A DNA stretch of 64,000 nt, taken from NCBI GenBank assembly GCA_004835665.1, contig RBKR01000011.1, forward strand, positions 1,054,001-1,118,000. The letters are read 5' to 3'. Positions 12,650 to 24,192 of the stretch are shown here, in pieces. How positions within the stretch are numbered: position 1 is the stretch's first letter; each line of letters starts with the position of its first letter. Under the pieces are notes generated by a model. That model was not told the origin of the DNA. It saw only the letters and a program-made list of their open reading frames with translations, and ran no database searches. A program made the translations under genes and the position numbers. Source of the stretch: Phoma sp. XZ068. Lineage: Eukaryota; Ascomycota; Dothideomycetes; Pleosporales; Didymellaceae.

Positions 12650-14128
12650 TCATCGCCCGCTTCCCTCAACCTCCTGCAGCGTCTTGTACAGCTCGCTCTT
12701 TAGCCACGCACCTAGTACATCGTACAAGAACTCGGCTTGTTCACTTTGCCCGTTACCGCGCCAGTTTGCCAAAGCTTCAACAAGCTGTCCGCACTTCTTC
12801 AGCTCCTTGAGCACTACCTGCCTCCTCAACCGCTCCTGGTCCGCCTCGTCGAACTGGTAGAGTCCAAACTTCAAGGGCTGCATCTGGACGCTGAAGGTGG
12901 ACTGTTCTGAGCCTGGAGTTGATAATGGCGAGGAGTAGACAGAGGAAGAGGTTGGCGAGGAACTGCTGAGCGATGGCGCTGCTCCCAATGGCGCTGCAGC
13001 AGGGTTGACGCCCGCGGCAATCTGATACCAGTTCAAAATCTTGGATGTGATACTCGAGTAGAGCATGGAGAGGTGAGGGTCTGATGAGCATGGGCAGCTG
13101 AGGAGTTGCAGAACGCTCTGAACCGCAAGCTTTGTTGTGGAGAGAACCGAGTCCAAGCTCTTGGACTCAACACTAGGCCACGATTGTGTGCTGTCTGGAC
13201 CAATAATGCGTAGACTCTCAAGTGTCGAGTGGGCGAGTTCAGAGCAACAGTGCGATGTTGGCATTGAGACGCTCACGCTTAGGCGGCTGCGCGACTGCTC
13301 AAATGCCATGCTCTTCGGGCTTGGTTCTGAAGACGAAGTCGACGAGCCATCAAGCGAAATACCCAGACCAACATCCTGAAATGTGCAGTCGAAAGGGTTG
13401 ACTGACTCGCCACCAATGTAGTCCTTCAGTGCCTGGATGTCTGGTAGGTCAAGCTGCACCGATCGTTTACTTGCGAATGGATCACGGAAGGTAAGCTCAG
13501 GCTCAAGCGACTGCACCCCCTCCATCTGGAAGTCGCCCGTCGGCAACAAGAAGTCATCCATGAAGGGAAAACCCAATGACATAGACGAGTCCATGTACAT
13601 TGGTTCAGGTGTCATGGTCATATCGAAGGGCTCTGGTGTCATCTCGAACTCAAACTCTGGCGTGCTTCGCAGACTGGGCGTGGATGACCAGCTAGAGTTC
13701 CATGCAGACGCGGCATCGAAATCTGGTAGAGGCATGGAGATTGGCTCAGGTCGCACTCTGAACTTGCCGAACTCGCTGCCGTCAGGTGATGGTCGCTGCT
13801 TCGATCCTTTGATGAAGGGTGTGCCATCTGGGTTTCTCTTTCGTGTGCGTCCAGGCTTGCCGTGCTTCCTTGATACGCCGTAGATGCATTGCGAGCCGTT
13901 GGCAGAGCATCGTTGGCAAATCGGGTGGTCCTTGCTGCACTTGACCTTTGAGGCAGCACAGGCATCGCATGAAGCTCGAAGCTTGGGCCGTCGCTCTCGG
14001 TTTGCTTTTGAAGAAGACGTGGGTACTGATGTAGGCGATTGTATGACTGGGGTTGAGGTTGGGGTGTCGAACCTGGTAGGTGCTGGTTGCCACTGGGGGG
14101 TCTGAGGTGTGAAAGACATTGTTGCCAT
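12650..14128 (-). CDS. Zn2Cys6 transcription factor, AflR-like
   Basis: An intronless frame of 492 residues; the start could also be the third-codon ATG of MATMSFTPQ (14119). A Ser/Thr/Pro-rich lead is followed at about residue 54 by a binuclear zinc cluster with spacing C-x2-C-x6-C-x6-C-x2-C-x6-C, in SCDACAASKVKC and CQRCSANGSQC. It is flanked by basic residues (KHGKPGRTRKR), a DNA-binding and nuclear signal. The spacing and the C-terminal part, with SCPCSSDPHLSMLYSSITSKIL followed by a helical end, match the aflatoxin-regulator class. Between them is an acidic, Pro/Phe/Met-rich stretch likely to activate transcription. No polyketide or peptide synthase gene lies in the window, so it is either an orphan regulator or one acting elsewhere. 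Confidence 0.9.
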   Translation of the reverse strand: MATMSFTPQTPQWQPAPTRFDTPTSTPVIQSPTSVPTSSSKANRERRPKLRASCDACAASKVKCSKDHPICQRCSANGSQCIYGVSRKHGKPGRTRKRNPDGTPFIKGSKQRPSPDGSEFGKFRVRPEPISMPLPDFDAASAWNSSWSSTPSLRSTPEFEFEMTPEPFDMTMTPEPMYMDSSMSLGFPFMDDFLLPTGDFQMEGVQSLEPELTFRDPFASKRSVQLDLPDIQALKDYIGGESVNPFDCTFQDVGLGISLDGSSTSSSEPSPKSMAFEQSRSRLSVSVSMPTSHCCSELAHSTLESLRIIGPDSTQSWPSVESKSLDSVLSTTKLAVQSVLQLLSCPCSSDPHLSMLYSSITSKILNWYQIAAGVNPAAAPLGAAPSLSSSSPTSSSVYSSPLSTPGSEQSTFSVQMQPLKFGLYQFDEADQERLRRQVVLKELKKCGQLVEALANWRGNGQSEQAEFLYDVLGAWLKSELYKTLQEVEGSGR

Positions 14129-16550
14129 TATGATCGAAGTATGGTTGTCGAAGACTTGCTAGTTAAAGTCTGATTTCCGTACTGCTCTGTCTGATCGTCA
14201 ACACCGAGAGGCGCTACCTTATGTATCATTGTAGATCTACGCCAAACTCACAGTTCGATCCTTAGCACCAGAGCACAGCACAGCAAATGCGCCATAGCTC
14301 CACATCCGCATGTCTCAGCCATCACAACCTCGCCCAACGTTGATTCCCGTGCAGCCTTACCCAGAACGAGAGGTACCCACACCGGGAGTATGCTGGTCAA
14401 GTCTGTTAATCCCCGTCGCCCCACGTTCGCACCTCTGTCGTGTTTCGTGATCAATCGCACGCGGGAGAGCTGCGGGAAGGCTAAGCTTTGTGCTGTGTAA
14501 GATGTTGAAGCCAATTAGAGAAGGGTGCAGATGTTGGACGCCAGCCTCCATTGGCTAAATCTGGTGTCCACAGTTCCCACCCCTGTAGACATGCGATTTA
14601 CTTTGAGCGTACTGTCAGCGTTTTCGGCAGGTACGGGTAGTCACTTGTGTGAGCGTGATGATGTCAACGTAGAGGGCGCTGTGGTCGTTGAGGGTGCAGG
14701 AGCAGGCTATCACTGCTTTGCAGCTTCTGAACCATGAACACCCACATCAACAGGATCACAATAACTTTCCATCTCAAGATCTCTGCGAAAATCTCTTCCA
14801 TGTCTGCAGGCCACAGTTGCCGCGCTCGCGGCAGCGTCGCGTTTCTATTCTTGAACCATCCCCGCATTAGTCCCCGAATGAGGCCTTCCAGACACAGCCC
14901 CCCAGTTCCACGCTCACACACCACCACCAATCTCATCATCATCTGCACGCGGTGCCTGAAAGGTGCGGCAGTAGCGCGAGCTCATCCGCCTTCTCGGACC
15001 CTCCACGCCGTCGGAACGAAACCAGAATACATTCCACAAGCGCGACAAATCAGGCGCGCATCCGACATCGAGAGTTGAGGCTCTGCGGCTGTTGTGCTAC
15101 TTGTCACGCACGTTGTGCAAGGCTGTGATGACAGGACCCGCGTCGCACGATTTCAGCTGTAGATCATGACATTTCAGTCTCTATCGATTTCTAGGCCTCT
15201 GTTCGAGATCTTGAGATCGTCACGGCTGCATGTGTTGGAGTCTAGGTAGGTGCCGTGCTATTGCATCGGCCGAATGCGACAGACTGGTTCTCCAGGAAGA
15301 CCGAAGCACCGCGCCTCTTACTCACACAAGACTTCTACGCGCGCCTGACGAGCGAATGTGAAAATCTGCCTCGCTCGATTGAGAAGCCAGCTAATTTTCC
15401 CGATCTGGTGCATTTGGCAGCTTTGATCGGCAGTTCCTCCTTTAGGAAGTCATGCCTTTATCGAATGCATGCATACTCAGCATTAAGATACCCACGTTCA
15501 GCCATTTTGCCTACGCTGATGTACTCTTCGCGCTCGTGGAGGCTGTACCTCTCATGTAGTTACTCCCAATCGGGACAATATTTGGGATCTTTGTATTGGA
15601 TTGGGATGCCTGATCACACAGCCTCATCCATTCTTCGAACACCTCGGGGTATCCAAACAAACCACTGTCCCCACCTTTAACCGCACTACCCGCTACAATC
15701 GTGTAAGAGCAGACAACCCCAAGCGAGTGACGTTTTGAAACGGAATGTCTTAAGTTAGTAGCTTGAGTGTTGAGCATCAGCACCACTTCGGGCTGGAGCT
15801 CCAAGACGAGCACATCGCTCCAACCTCAACAAGGCCAAGAGCATAGACGAAGCATATGCAGAGGCAACACTAGATCGAGGTCCAGAATTGTGGGCGTTGT
15901 TTCATGGTCCTACAACAGGCCTTCAAGCACCGAAAACAGCAACCAAGACGCTCCTTGCAGTGCCTGGGGCGAAGACTCTACCACGCCCCAGCATCACCAA
16001 CACGAGTCCAAGCAGGCCTAGCCAAAGCAACCGAGTGTTTCACATCTGTACACTGGGCCTTGAAGCACTAGCATCAGCATCAGCATCAGCTTTTAGTCTA
16101 CCACAGACTGACCCTCTCTCTCGGCCCGGGGTCTCGTACCTGCAGACCAAAGGTAAGCGGCACTCACACCGTTCCCTCATGTTGAATACGTCACATGCAA
16201 CGCGAGGGGCGAAGAAGGCAGGTACGCGAGCTTACATATGCATGTCTCGGGGACCTGCAGAAGAGTTTGCGCTCACGTCTCGAGTCATGGATCTAGACGT
16301 GATGCTGCACGAGAATCTCCTACTTGAGAAATACTCGAGAGCGGGCGTGGGGTGCGATTGGCGAGATACGTTTGAAACATCTTCATGGCCCGAGTATGGT
16401 CGCTTCAAGTAGATGAACGTCTTGGTAAGACACCAAACATAGCCATAGCCATATACATTACTATCCTTCATGATTTCTTATCACAGCACACATGTCATGC
16501 GCAGTATATCGCGATATCATTCTTTTGATTTCTCGTCTCCGTATACCACC
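14129..16550. other. Gene-poor 2.4 kb stretch upstream of the AflR-like gene
   Basis: No credible gene. It includes the AflR-like promoter side and the 3' flank of the xylitol dehydrogenase. A short microsatellite, about 3.5 copies of AGCATC, lies at 16070-16090. A 174-codon open frame at 15888-16412 was considered and rejected. Confidence 0.45.
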
Positions 16551-17786
16551 CTACTCCTTGGGCCCCTCAATCAGAATCTTGATCCCTTTGCCCTGCTTGA
16601 CCTGCGCGAATGCCTGCTCCGCATCCTCGAAGCTGACTTTCCCTGTGATGAGCTCCTTGACGCTGATGCGCTCGCTTGCAACAAGATCGACGGCGGTCTG
16701 GTAGTCGCCCGCGCCGTAGCGGAATGAGCCCTTGACGTTGAGCTCCTTGGTGCACATGGCCATGATGGGGAAGTTGATGTCGGGCTTGCCCATGCCGCCC
16801 TGAAGTAATTGTTAGCTCGGTTCACTGCACATCATGAGAGGTTTAAGGAGGGAATGTACCTGGACGTATGTGCCGCCCATCCTGAGGGCGTGGATAGCAG
16901 TCTGGATGCAGGGTTCCGCGCCGGAGGCATCGATGATGACATCTGCGCCAGCGCCCAAGTCGCACTCCTTGATGAGATTCTGTGCGTTCTCCTCTGCGCT
17001 GACACGTGCGCTCTTGAAGCTAGCGTTTGCCGCGTACTTGAGCGCAAAGTTTAGCCTCTCGTCGTTGATGTCGACTGTGACGATCTTCTTTGCTCCGTAC
17101 GCCTTCGCAACAGCACAGCACAGCAGCCCAACCGGCCCAGCGCCGAATACAACGACCGAGTCGCCAGGCTTGATGCCCGCTTGTCTTGTGATGTGGACTG
17201 CTACGGCTGTGGGTTCGATGAGTGCGCCCTCCTCAAGGGTCATGTTCTCGGGGAGCTTGTAGCAGTAGTCCTCAGGCAGGGTGTAGTACCTGGCCAGGGT
17301 ACCGTCGTAGGGAGGTGTAGCGGCGAAAGCCATATCGGGGCAGAGGTTGTATTTGCCCTCCTTGCAGCGAACGCAGCGGCGGCAGGGAACACCGGGCTCC
17401 ATGGCGACGCGGTCGCCAACCTTCAATGTCTTGACCTTGTCACCGACCTTCTCGACGATACCAGCGGACTCGTGGCCGAGGACCATGGGCTTCTCAACGA
17501 CAAAGTGGCCGATGCGGCCCTCGACCCAGTAGTGGACATCTGAACCGCAGATACCGGTCCACTTGGGCTTCACGAGGACATCGTATGGTGAGGGGAGTTC
17601 GGGAATTGGGCGGTCTTCGTACACGACTTCATCTTTCTGCTTGAGGACGAACGAAGGGTTCTGAGGGTTTGTTAGGTCTATGCGACTGCAATTGACATAT
17701 TTGGGGCTGTTGTATGGGTGGGTTCATCTTGCGCGCGGGGTGGTGGGGCATTGGAGCTCTACCTTTTGGTTGTGGAACTGACACAT
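16551..17786 (-). CDS. XDH1: Xylitol (D-xylulose-forming) dehydrogenase, zinc MDR family
   Basis: Oxidises xylitol to D-xylulose in the fungal pentose pathway. Exons 17763-17786, 16860-17660 and 16551-16799 (introns 102 and 60 nt, all phase 0) give 357 residues. The first exon codes only eight residues (MCQFHNQK) before NPSFVLKQKDEVVYEDRP, the usual start of this family. Catalytic zinc ligands are visible: Cys in GICGSDVHY, His-Glu in GHESAG, and Glu in LIEPTAVAVH. The structural zinc loop is complete (C-x2-C-x2-C-x7-C in CRRCVRCKEGKYNLC). The Rossmann motif GAGPVGLL is followed by VTVDIND, whose aspartate indicates NAD preference. L-arabinitol and sorbitol dehydrogenases are close relatives, so the substrate is the least certain part. 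Confidence 0.9.
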
Positions 17787-18274
17787 GATCGCGGCCTCTG
17801 GGTATTATTGATGTGACTTTGTGTTGCAAGGGAAGATATGAGATGCTGAAGAGGTTTTGAAGAAAGGGAAACGAGTTATAGGAGAGCAAGCTGTCAAGAT
17901 GCTCACGCGCGACCAAAAAGTTGTGGATTTATGACGAAAAGAGGAGTGGAGCCGCAACTGTATTCGCGTTCAGCAGTCCCGCTGGGAGCTCCGCTAGCTT
18001 GATTATGATTCTAGATTCGTGTAATCAACCACACAATTTAACCGGCGTCTGATGTCGGAGTCGGTTTTTGGTCCCTCGGCGAATCGCCGAACACGCTACT
18101 GTTTCTTCCGCCGCGGCTTTTCACCATGCTTAAGTTGAAAAGGTTGAATCGCGCCAACGCAGGTGCTAAGGCTCAAACGCCGGTAAATACGACTCCGTCC
18201 ATGGTATCGTGATGCTTAATCAGGGATGTGGTCGCAGCCCTTCGGGTGTTCACCGCAGGCGGTGACAAAGTGGA
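17787..18274. other. Intergenic, xylitol dehydrogenase upstream region
   Basis: Promoter side of the xylitol dehydrogenase and 3' flank of the methyltransferase gene. No gene or repeat is recognised. Confidence 0.45.
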
Positions 18275-19387
18275 TCATCGAATCCTTCTGCCCCAGCGAG
18301 ACCACCAACAAGTCACGAGCGCTCTGTCGTCTTCACCATCAGCTGCTGTTGATGTCCCCCAATCATCGAATCCATTCTCTTCGCCTTCTTCCAGGATGCA
18401 GAGCCCCGCGCGTTCCATCCTTTCCCGAAAGTCTTTGATCTCTGCTAGATAGCCTTCTCTGTACGGGAACTCGGCAATGACTTGGGCATTGGTATCCTCC
18501 GATAGCCATGCCGCGATTGTGTCGACCAACATGCGTGGAAGATCTGGGGAGTACAGGGCGTCGGCTATAAGGATGATGGGAAACTTTGACGTGGCAGCGT
18601 CGAGTGTCTTAACGACTATACCGTCAGCATACAATTCGCAGGACGCAGGTTGCATCCAGTCTAATGTCCCAGTGCGCGTCGACCCGCCGTTTTGCTCGAT
18701 GAGCGCAGCGTTGCCTCTCGCGTTGCGCGCGAGGTTCTCATGGATGCTGGGCAGGTCCGTAGAAACGACGTCTGCGCCCAAAGCCGCCATAGCTAGTCCC
18801 ACGAGTCCAGTGCCTGCTCCTAGTTCCAAGACTGGTGACCGCGAATCTGTGTTTGATTTGACTAGATCAAATTTGTGTAGACGTTTGGAAAGCATGTATG
18901 ATGCGGCCCATGTCTTCAAGCCCAGGTCGTCACCGGTCAGAGCAGGCTCGTGAATGCGAATGGTGAACGAAGTCGAGGTTGAGGGTATTCGAAACTCGCG
19001 GGACAATGCAGCCATGGCCGTGCGGCCGGAACGCTCGCTCAGTCGGAGACTGGCCTGGTTCCAGATCTCTTCCTTGACTTCCTCATCGTGTATCCACTTC
19101 AGGGGGTTGCTCACGATGCTTGTGAGATACCGTGCAACGCCTTCTGGGTTGATCTGTACTGTTCTCCGCCTTGCCTCCTGGGCCGTGTCCTCAATTGTCC
19201 CATGCTCCGTATTTGCCTCTCTATCAAAGTCCCATGACGGCGGGGCAAGGGTAAAAAGTCCGAGCGTATCGAGGAGGGACTCGGCGGAAGGTCGGGTGTA
19301 GAGCTGGGGTAGATCTAGCACTGTTGACGTTTGTCAGTTCTCGTTATTATTTGAACATGTGCTCAACCTACCATCCAGTGACTCCAT
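18275..19387 (-). CDS. Putative protein-lysine methyltransferase, Efm2-like
   Basis: An S-adenosylmethionine-dependent methyltransferase of the Methyltransf_16 group. Yeast Efm2, the likely relative, modifies elongation factor 2. Exons 19372-19387 (only 16 nt) and 18275-19320, with a 51-nt intron, give 353 residues beginning MESLDVLDLPQLY. The segment NPLKWIHDEEVKEEIWNQAS followed by LSERSGRTAM is characteristic of the Efm2 branch. The cofactor loop is VLELGAGTGLVGLA, with the acidic residue in VVSTDLP. LIADALYSPDLP corresponds to the substrate-side motif IxxDxxY. It is transcribed in the same direction as VPS28, whose stop lies 155 bases upstream of this start. Subgroup assignment is from memory of the motif pattern. 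Confidence 0.82.
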
Positions 19388-19542
19388 GCTTGGAAGCCAC
19401 ATGCGAAATTTCGACGTTGCCGCCGGGCAGGTGCAAGAAGTTCAAAATCGTAGGTCCGTGCGTCGGAGGGGCTAGACCAGTATACACAAGAGCCGCCAGT
19501 CAAGACCCGGACTTACAACATGGAGCGATAGTTGGCCCCAGA

Positions 19543-20319
19543 TCAATCCTTCTTCAGTGTAGCCTTGAAGCCGTAGTATGCTTGGTCCATGTCGAACTGG
19601 AATTGTCGGGCCTGCTCGTCGTCCAGCTTCTCCGAGGCGCGCATTTGGTTCAGCGAGATGAGCCACTGGACAATCTTGCCCTTGTTCTCAAATTCCTTGT
19701 CTGTGACTTGGTTGACGGACTGAATGATCTCAACCAGTAGAGGGTGCAGTGTGTCCTTCTCCACCAGGCCAATCTTGATAGCATCGAGGAGGGTGATAAA
19801 GGTCTCGGTCGCATTGACTACAAGCGTCGCGTCGGCATAGTCGCCTTGCTGGGCTGTCGTGCGTGACGGGCCTTGTTCGACTGTGATGGGGACGCCTACG
19901 CGCAGTCGTTCAGTCGCCCTCGGACAGTCAAGCTGAGTACCGTGTTAGCCCGCGCATGACGTTGCACCTCGACGAGGCTGCAGAGACGGCTGACATACAT
20001 CCCACTCTCGCCTGAACTGGTCCAAGTCACCAAAGGCGTTTGCAATCGTCTCGTCTGCAAGATTCGACTTGTACTGCTTCAAGAGCCTGCTGCACGTCTC
20101 GGTGTAGTCGCTCTCGTTGATCGAGTCCTTCAGGAACGCCTTCTCGAGGCCGTCGAGGGTGATGATGATGCTGTAGATCTCTGCCAGCGAGTCGTTGAGG
20201 TCGCGCTCCGCATTGGTGGTCGACAGTTTGGCCTCCTCGTCGAGGTTGATGGTCGCGTTGAGGGCAGAGCGTGGAATGTAGGGCGTGGGCGCGTAAGCCA
20301 GCTGCCGGGTGCTGTACAT
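19543..20319 (-). CDS. VPS28: ESCRT-I subunit Vps28
   Basis: A subunit of the endosomal ESCRT-I complex that sorts ubiquitinated membrane proteins into multivesicular bodies. Exons 19999-20319 and 19543-19932 with a 66-nt phase-0 intron give 236 residues, the usual size. The start at 20319 (MYSTRQLAYAPTPYIP) is preferred; further upstream codons in frame lack family character. The core domain has ERDLNDSLAEIYSIIITLDGLEKAF and SRLLKQYKS, and the splice restores EWDLDCPRATERLRVGVP. The C-terminal four-helix domain, which binds ESCRT-II, runs from ATETFITLLDAIKIG to the end. It is head-to-head with NOC2 across about 294 bases. Confidence 0.95.
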
Positions 20320-20613
20320 GATCGTCCCGTAGCAGTGTGCGGCGACAACGACGAGGTCCGGCGGGTGTTGGCGGGCGTGCCTGCAATGGCGGTATTGAGA
20401 TGGGTCTTGCGTCAGTTCGACCGTGCCTACCCAGGCACGCGTGGGGAAGGAGCCACTGCGAGCTTGGACCCTGCCAAGCATGATTGGCTCTGCACTTTTC
20501 GAGCGCGGTGGGTCCAAAAAAGTTCGGGCAAGCGCTTGCAGACTTCTTGAACCACCTCGCCGGTCGAACACCAACAGAACGTCAATTTGCGCAAAGCGCT
20601 CACTGTTGTCACC
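20320..20613. promoter_or_regulatory. Shared divergent promoter region VPS28/NOC2
   Basis: Both genes start outward from these 294 bases, so both promoters must lie here or overlap the 5' ends. No TATA box is evident, as is common for housekeeping genes. The evidence is only the gene arrangement. Confidence 0.5.
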
Positions 20614-22981
20614 ATGCCCGTCTCCAAGTCCACCAAGAAGTTCGAGAAGAACAAGCTCGGCGATGTGCTCAAGGCACGCAAAAATGTCGCCAAGATCAAG
20701 CAGCGCAAGCAGATGGACGAGAAAAAGAGGCAGCGCAAGGCCAGCGACAATGCAAAGGCCGACGACCTGGAAGAGTCGGGTGCGAAGAAGCCCACCAAGG
20801 GGGCCAAGGACGACAACTTCGGCGACATGTCCATGGACCAGTTTTTCGAAGGTGGCTTCGACATTCCAAAGATGAAGAAGACAAAACCCAAGACCGGAAA
20901 GCGCAAGCGAACGCCTGTCGAGCAGGAAGCCTCCGAGGGCTCAGCGGACGAGGAAATGGCCGATGCGACAGCAGACGGCGAAGATTCTGCTTCAGACAGC
21001 GAGTCGGGCGACGATGCCGAGACACACAAGCGCGATATGGAGGCGCTGAAGGAGAAGGACCCCGAGTTCTACAACTACCTGAAGAGCAACGATGCAGAGC
21101 TGCTGGACTTTGCTGAAGACGCCGACCTGGACGAGATCGATGCACTCAGCGCCAGTGAGGACGAGACCACACCAAGGAAGAAGCAGAAGAAGCAGAAGAA
21201 GGCTGCAAACGACGAGCCTGAGTCGGACAACGAGAGTGAGCCAACGACGGGCAACGAGGTCTCGAAACAGCTCATTCAGAAGTGGAAGTCGGCCATGGAC
21301 ACAAAGTCGTCTTTGAGAGCCATGAAGGAGGTTGTGCTCGCCTTCCGTTCCGCCGCACATTTGAACGACGAAGAAGGGAAAGCGTACAAGTACTCGATAT
21401 CTGATCCTGATGGTGCGTACTTCCTCGATACATGCCAAGTCACATTACTAACAAATCACAGTTTACCACGAAGTCCTCGTTTCTGCTCTCACATTCGTTC
21501 CCAAGGTCCTGCAACACCACTTGCCGGCCAAGGAGAGTGCAGGAGGCAAGACTCGCGTCTCCACAGACTCGAAGAAGTTCCGCACATTGACACCCCTTCT
21601 GAAGTCGCATACGGTTTCAATCCAGCACCTGCTCGAGAACCTATCCGACGCCTCGACTCTGCGCATGACCCTCGACTCGCTGTTGAACCTGCTGCCTTAC
21701 ATTCTCTCCTTCAAAAAGGTCGTTCGTGAGATCGTCAAGACTGTGGCAGATGTTTGGTCTGACTCGTCCAACAACGAAGTCACCAGGCTCTCCGCTTTCC
21801 TGGTTCTACGACGCCTTATGGTTATTTCAGATCCCAGCCTTCGCGAAGCAGTCTTGAAGCAGGTCTACCAAGGTCTTGTCAAGGGCGCACGAAACACCAC
21901 GATGCACAATATTCAGGGCATCAACCTGATGAAGAACACGGCCTCCGAGCTTTGGGGTCTCGATCCCACTGTCGGCTACACCACAGGTTTCGGCTTCATC
22001 CGCCAGCTTGCCGTTCATTTGCGCTCCAGCATTACCAACAAGACCAAAGATTCGTACAAGGCAGTCTACAACTGGCAGTACGTGCACTCTCTGGACTTCT
22101 GGTCGCGCGTGATCGCCGCCCACTGCGAGTCTCTCCGCGAGGCCGAGTCTGGCAAGCCTTCTCCCCTCCGGCCATTGATCTACCCTGTCGTGCAACTTAC
22201 ACTCGGAGCTATGCGCCTCATCCCCACAGCGCAGTACTTCCCCCTTCGCTTCCAACTCATTCGCTCTCTCCTCCGCATCTCCTCCGCAACATCAACTTAC
22301 ATTCCTCTCGCGCCCGCTCTTATCGAAGTTCTGCAGTCCGCGGAGATGAAGAAGCCGCCCAAGCCATCCACCCTCAAGACTCTCGAATTCAGCACGCAGA
22401 TCCGCGCTACAAAAGCCTACCTGCGTACACGCATCTACCAGGACGGCGTGGGCGAGCAGGTCGCCGAGCTGCTATCAGAGTTCTTCCTGCTCTGGACCAA
22501 GAACATTGCGTTCCCCGAGCTCGCACTGCCGGTTATCGTGATGCTCAAGCGCTGGGTCAAGGCCATGACGAAGAAGGCGAGCGGCAACAAGAACTCAAAG
22601 ATCAACTCGTCCTTCGCCCTGCTCATCCAGAAGCTTGAGGCCAACACAAAGTGGATCCAGGAGAAGAGGACAAAGATTGACTTTGCGCCCAATGACCGCG
22701 CCGGTGTCGATAACTTCCTCAAGGACGTCGACTGGGAGAAGTCGCCGCTGGGCGCGTACGTTGCGGGCCAGAGGAAGGTCAGAGAGCAGAAGCAGAAGCA
22801 GCTCGAGGATGCACGGAAGATGGAAGAGAAGAAGAGGAAACAGTACGAGAAGGAGGACGAGGATGCAAACGCAGAGGATTTCGAGGAGAGCGCGGAGGTA
22901 GACGAGGACGAGGATGAGGATGTTGAAGATGATGTAGATGATGTTGAGGACGAGGACGAGGAAGATAGCGACGATGAGTAG
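20614..22981 (+). CDS. NOC2: Ribosome biogenesis protein Noc2
   Basis: Nucleolar factor that pairs with Noc1 and Noc3 in assembly and export of 60S pre-ribosomes. Exons 20614-21412 and 21462-22981 with a 49-nt intron give 772 residues. The start at 20614 has a good context (CACCATGCC). The N-terminus is highly basic (KSTKKFEKNKLGDVLKARK), then alternates acidic and lysine-rich tracts, with DPEFYNYLKSNDAELLDF as a recognisable Noc2 segment. The main helical-repeat domain contains NIQGINLMKNTASELWGLD and YPVVQLTLGAMRLIPTAQYFPLR, diagnostic of the family. Near the C-terminus comes NFLKDVDWEKSPLGAYV, followed by a very acidic tail. Length and motifs are normal. Confidence 0.97.
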
Positions 22982-23616
22982 TTGGTTATTATCTAAGGTT
23001 CATGGCTGTTGGATTATCGGTGTACAACGGTATCGTAGGGACATACCCAAAATGGAAATTTGCACATGGTCAACGGTGAACTGAATCCTACCCAACTACA
23101 ACTACACGTGACAAGTGACACGACCATGCCACGACTGTACTGTGCAGAAATCTCGCCAGCAAGCCCCTGGACGTCACTGTGCATGTCAGCGTCGCAGATA
23201 CCAACGTGGACCCCTGACGGCCACGCTGAAGCACAAGACGCACCAGACGTGAACATCACGCCATGGTGAGGCATCCCTAAGGCTTGGACCTCCTTAGGCC
23301 CTCTCTCAGTACCTGGCAATGCATATTCACAATGCGCAAGAAATAACACAGTGGACTGGTTAATTCATATCGTAATGGTATTGGTATTTGGGTATTGGTC
23401 GTCGCTTGCGCGCTCGCACCACTCGCTTCTAACACGCTGGAACAGCTGGCTAATGCAGATGATAATGCAGACAAGAATTCAGGTGATTGGGTGGGTGGGT
23501 GCGCTTCGTGATAGGGTGCGCGGTCTTCATGGACCTGCCGCACGGAAAGTCGTTGCGCTAAGGATAGTAGGAAAAGGATGGGCTCGCTGTGTAGCAGGAG
23601 ATGGGATGGGGTCCGC
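22982..23616. other. Intergenic between convergent genes
   Basis: 3' flanks of NOC2 and of the small membrane protein gene. No gene, repeat or RNA is recognised. Confidence 0.45.
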
Positions 23617-24192
23617 TCAAGCTGTCATTCTCCGCACTGTCGAGCCTCGCTTGGGTAATGTCCATGGTTCGGGACATACAATCTGCGTAAATAGTTAGTA
23701 TTGTGTTTGTTAATTTGCGGCTCGAAAGAGTTTGACTTACCTCGCCTTCGCTGTACGCCCAGAAATAGGCTATCATCCCGATGATATAGTACAGGCCGCT
23801 GTTGGTGCCCTGGTAGATCAAGAGGGCACATAGCGCGCTCAAGGGGTAGAGGATAAGTCTTGCCTCGATGCTGCGGTGGAGTCCGGTGCCGGCGAGCAAG
23901 GGCAGCGGATATTCGTATGCCAGACCCACGACGCCGAGTATGATGTTTATGATTTGCAGAATCGGGAAGGGCTTGACGGCCGAGTCGAGATTCTTAGTGA
24001 GAAAGTCCCAGAAGATTTTCGGCCAGAAGAAGGCTTCCAAGGCGGCGGCTATCTGGTCTGTAATGTATTAGTTCAAGTCCCGAGATAGCTGTCTTGTTGG
24101 GCTGTTTTCAGAGGAACTGGTGGGTTGGACTTACATGCAGCGGCGGTCAAAATGACCAGACGTGCCCAGTGGTTCTTGATTAACTTGCCCAT
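23617..24192 (-). CDS. Small conserved membrane protein (DUF7727-like)
   Basis: Exons 24135-24192, 23741-24057 and 23617-23682 (introns 77 and 58 nt, GT-AG, phases consistent) give 146 residues. The N-terminus MGKLIKNHWARLVILTAAA leads into AAALEAFFWPKIFWDFLTKNLD, then three or four hydrophobic segments: FPILQIINIILGVVGLAYEY, RLILYPLSALCALLIY and YYIIGMIAYFWAYSEGE. This looks like a conserved ascomycete membrane protein of unknown role. The DUF7727 name is my best recollection. The last exon is the weak point: without the final splice the frame runs on to 23558 with a different tail. The spliced tail (IVCPEPWTLPKRGS) has a more protein-like look. Do not infer a function. Confidence 0.75.

Noticed and set aside
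16070..16090. AGCATC microsatellite as a mobile or regulatory element
   Set aside because: Only about 3.5 short copies; ordinary simple sequence.
15888..16412. 174-codon plus-strand frame between the AflR-like gene and xylitol dehydrogenase
   Set aside because: It contains a microsatellite, has no codon bias, homology or splice context, and ends in the 3' flank of the next gene.
20319..20574. Upstream extension of VPS28 to an ATG at 20574
   Set aside because: The added 85 residues have no Vps28 likeness and would cross the NOC2 promoter region.
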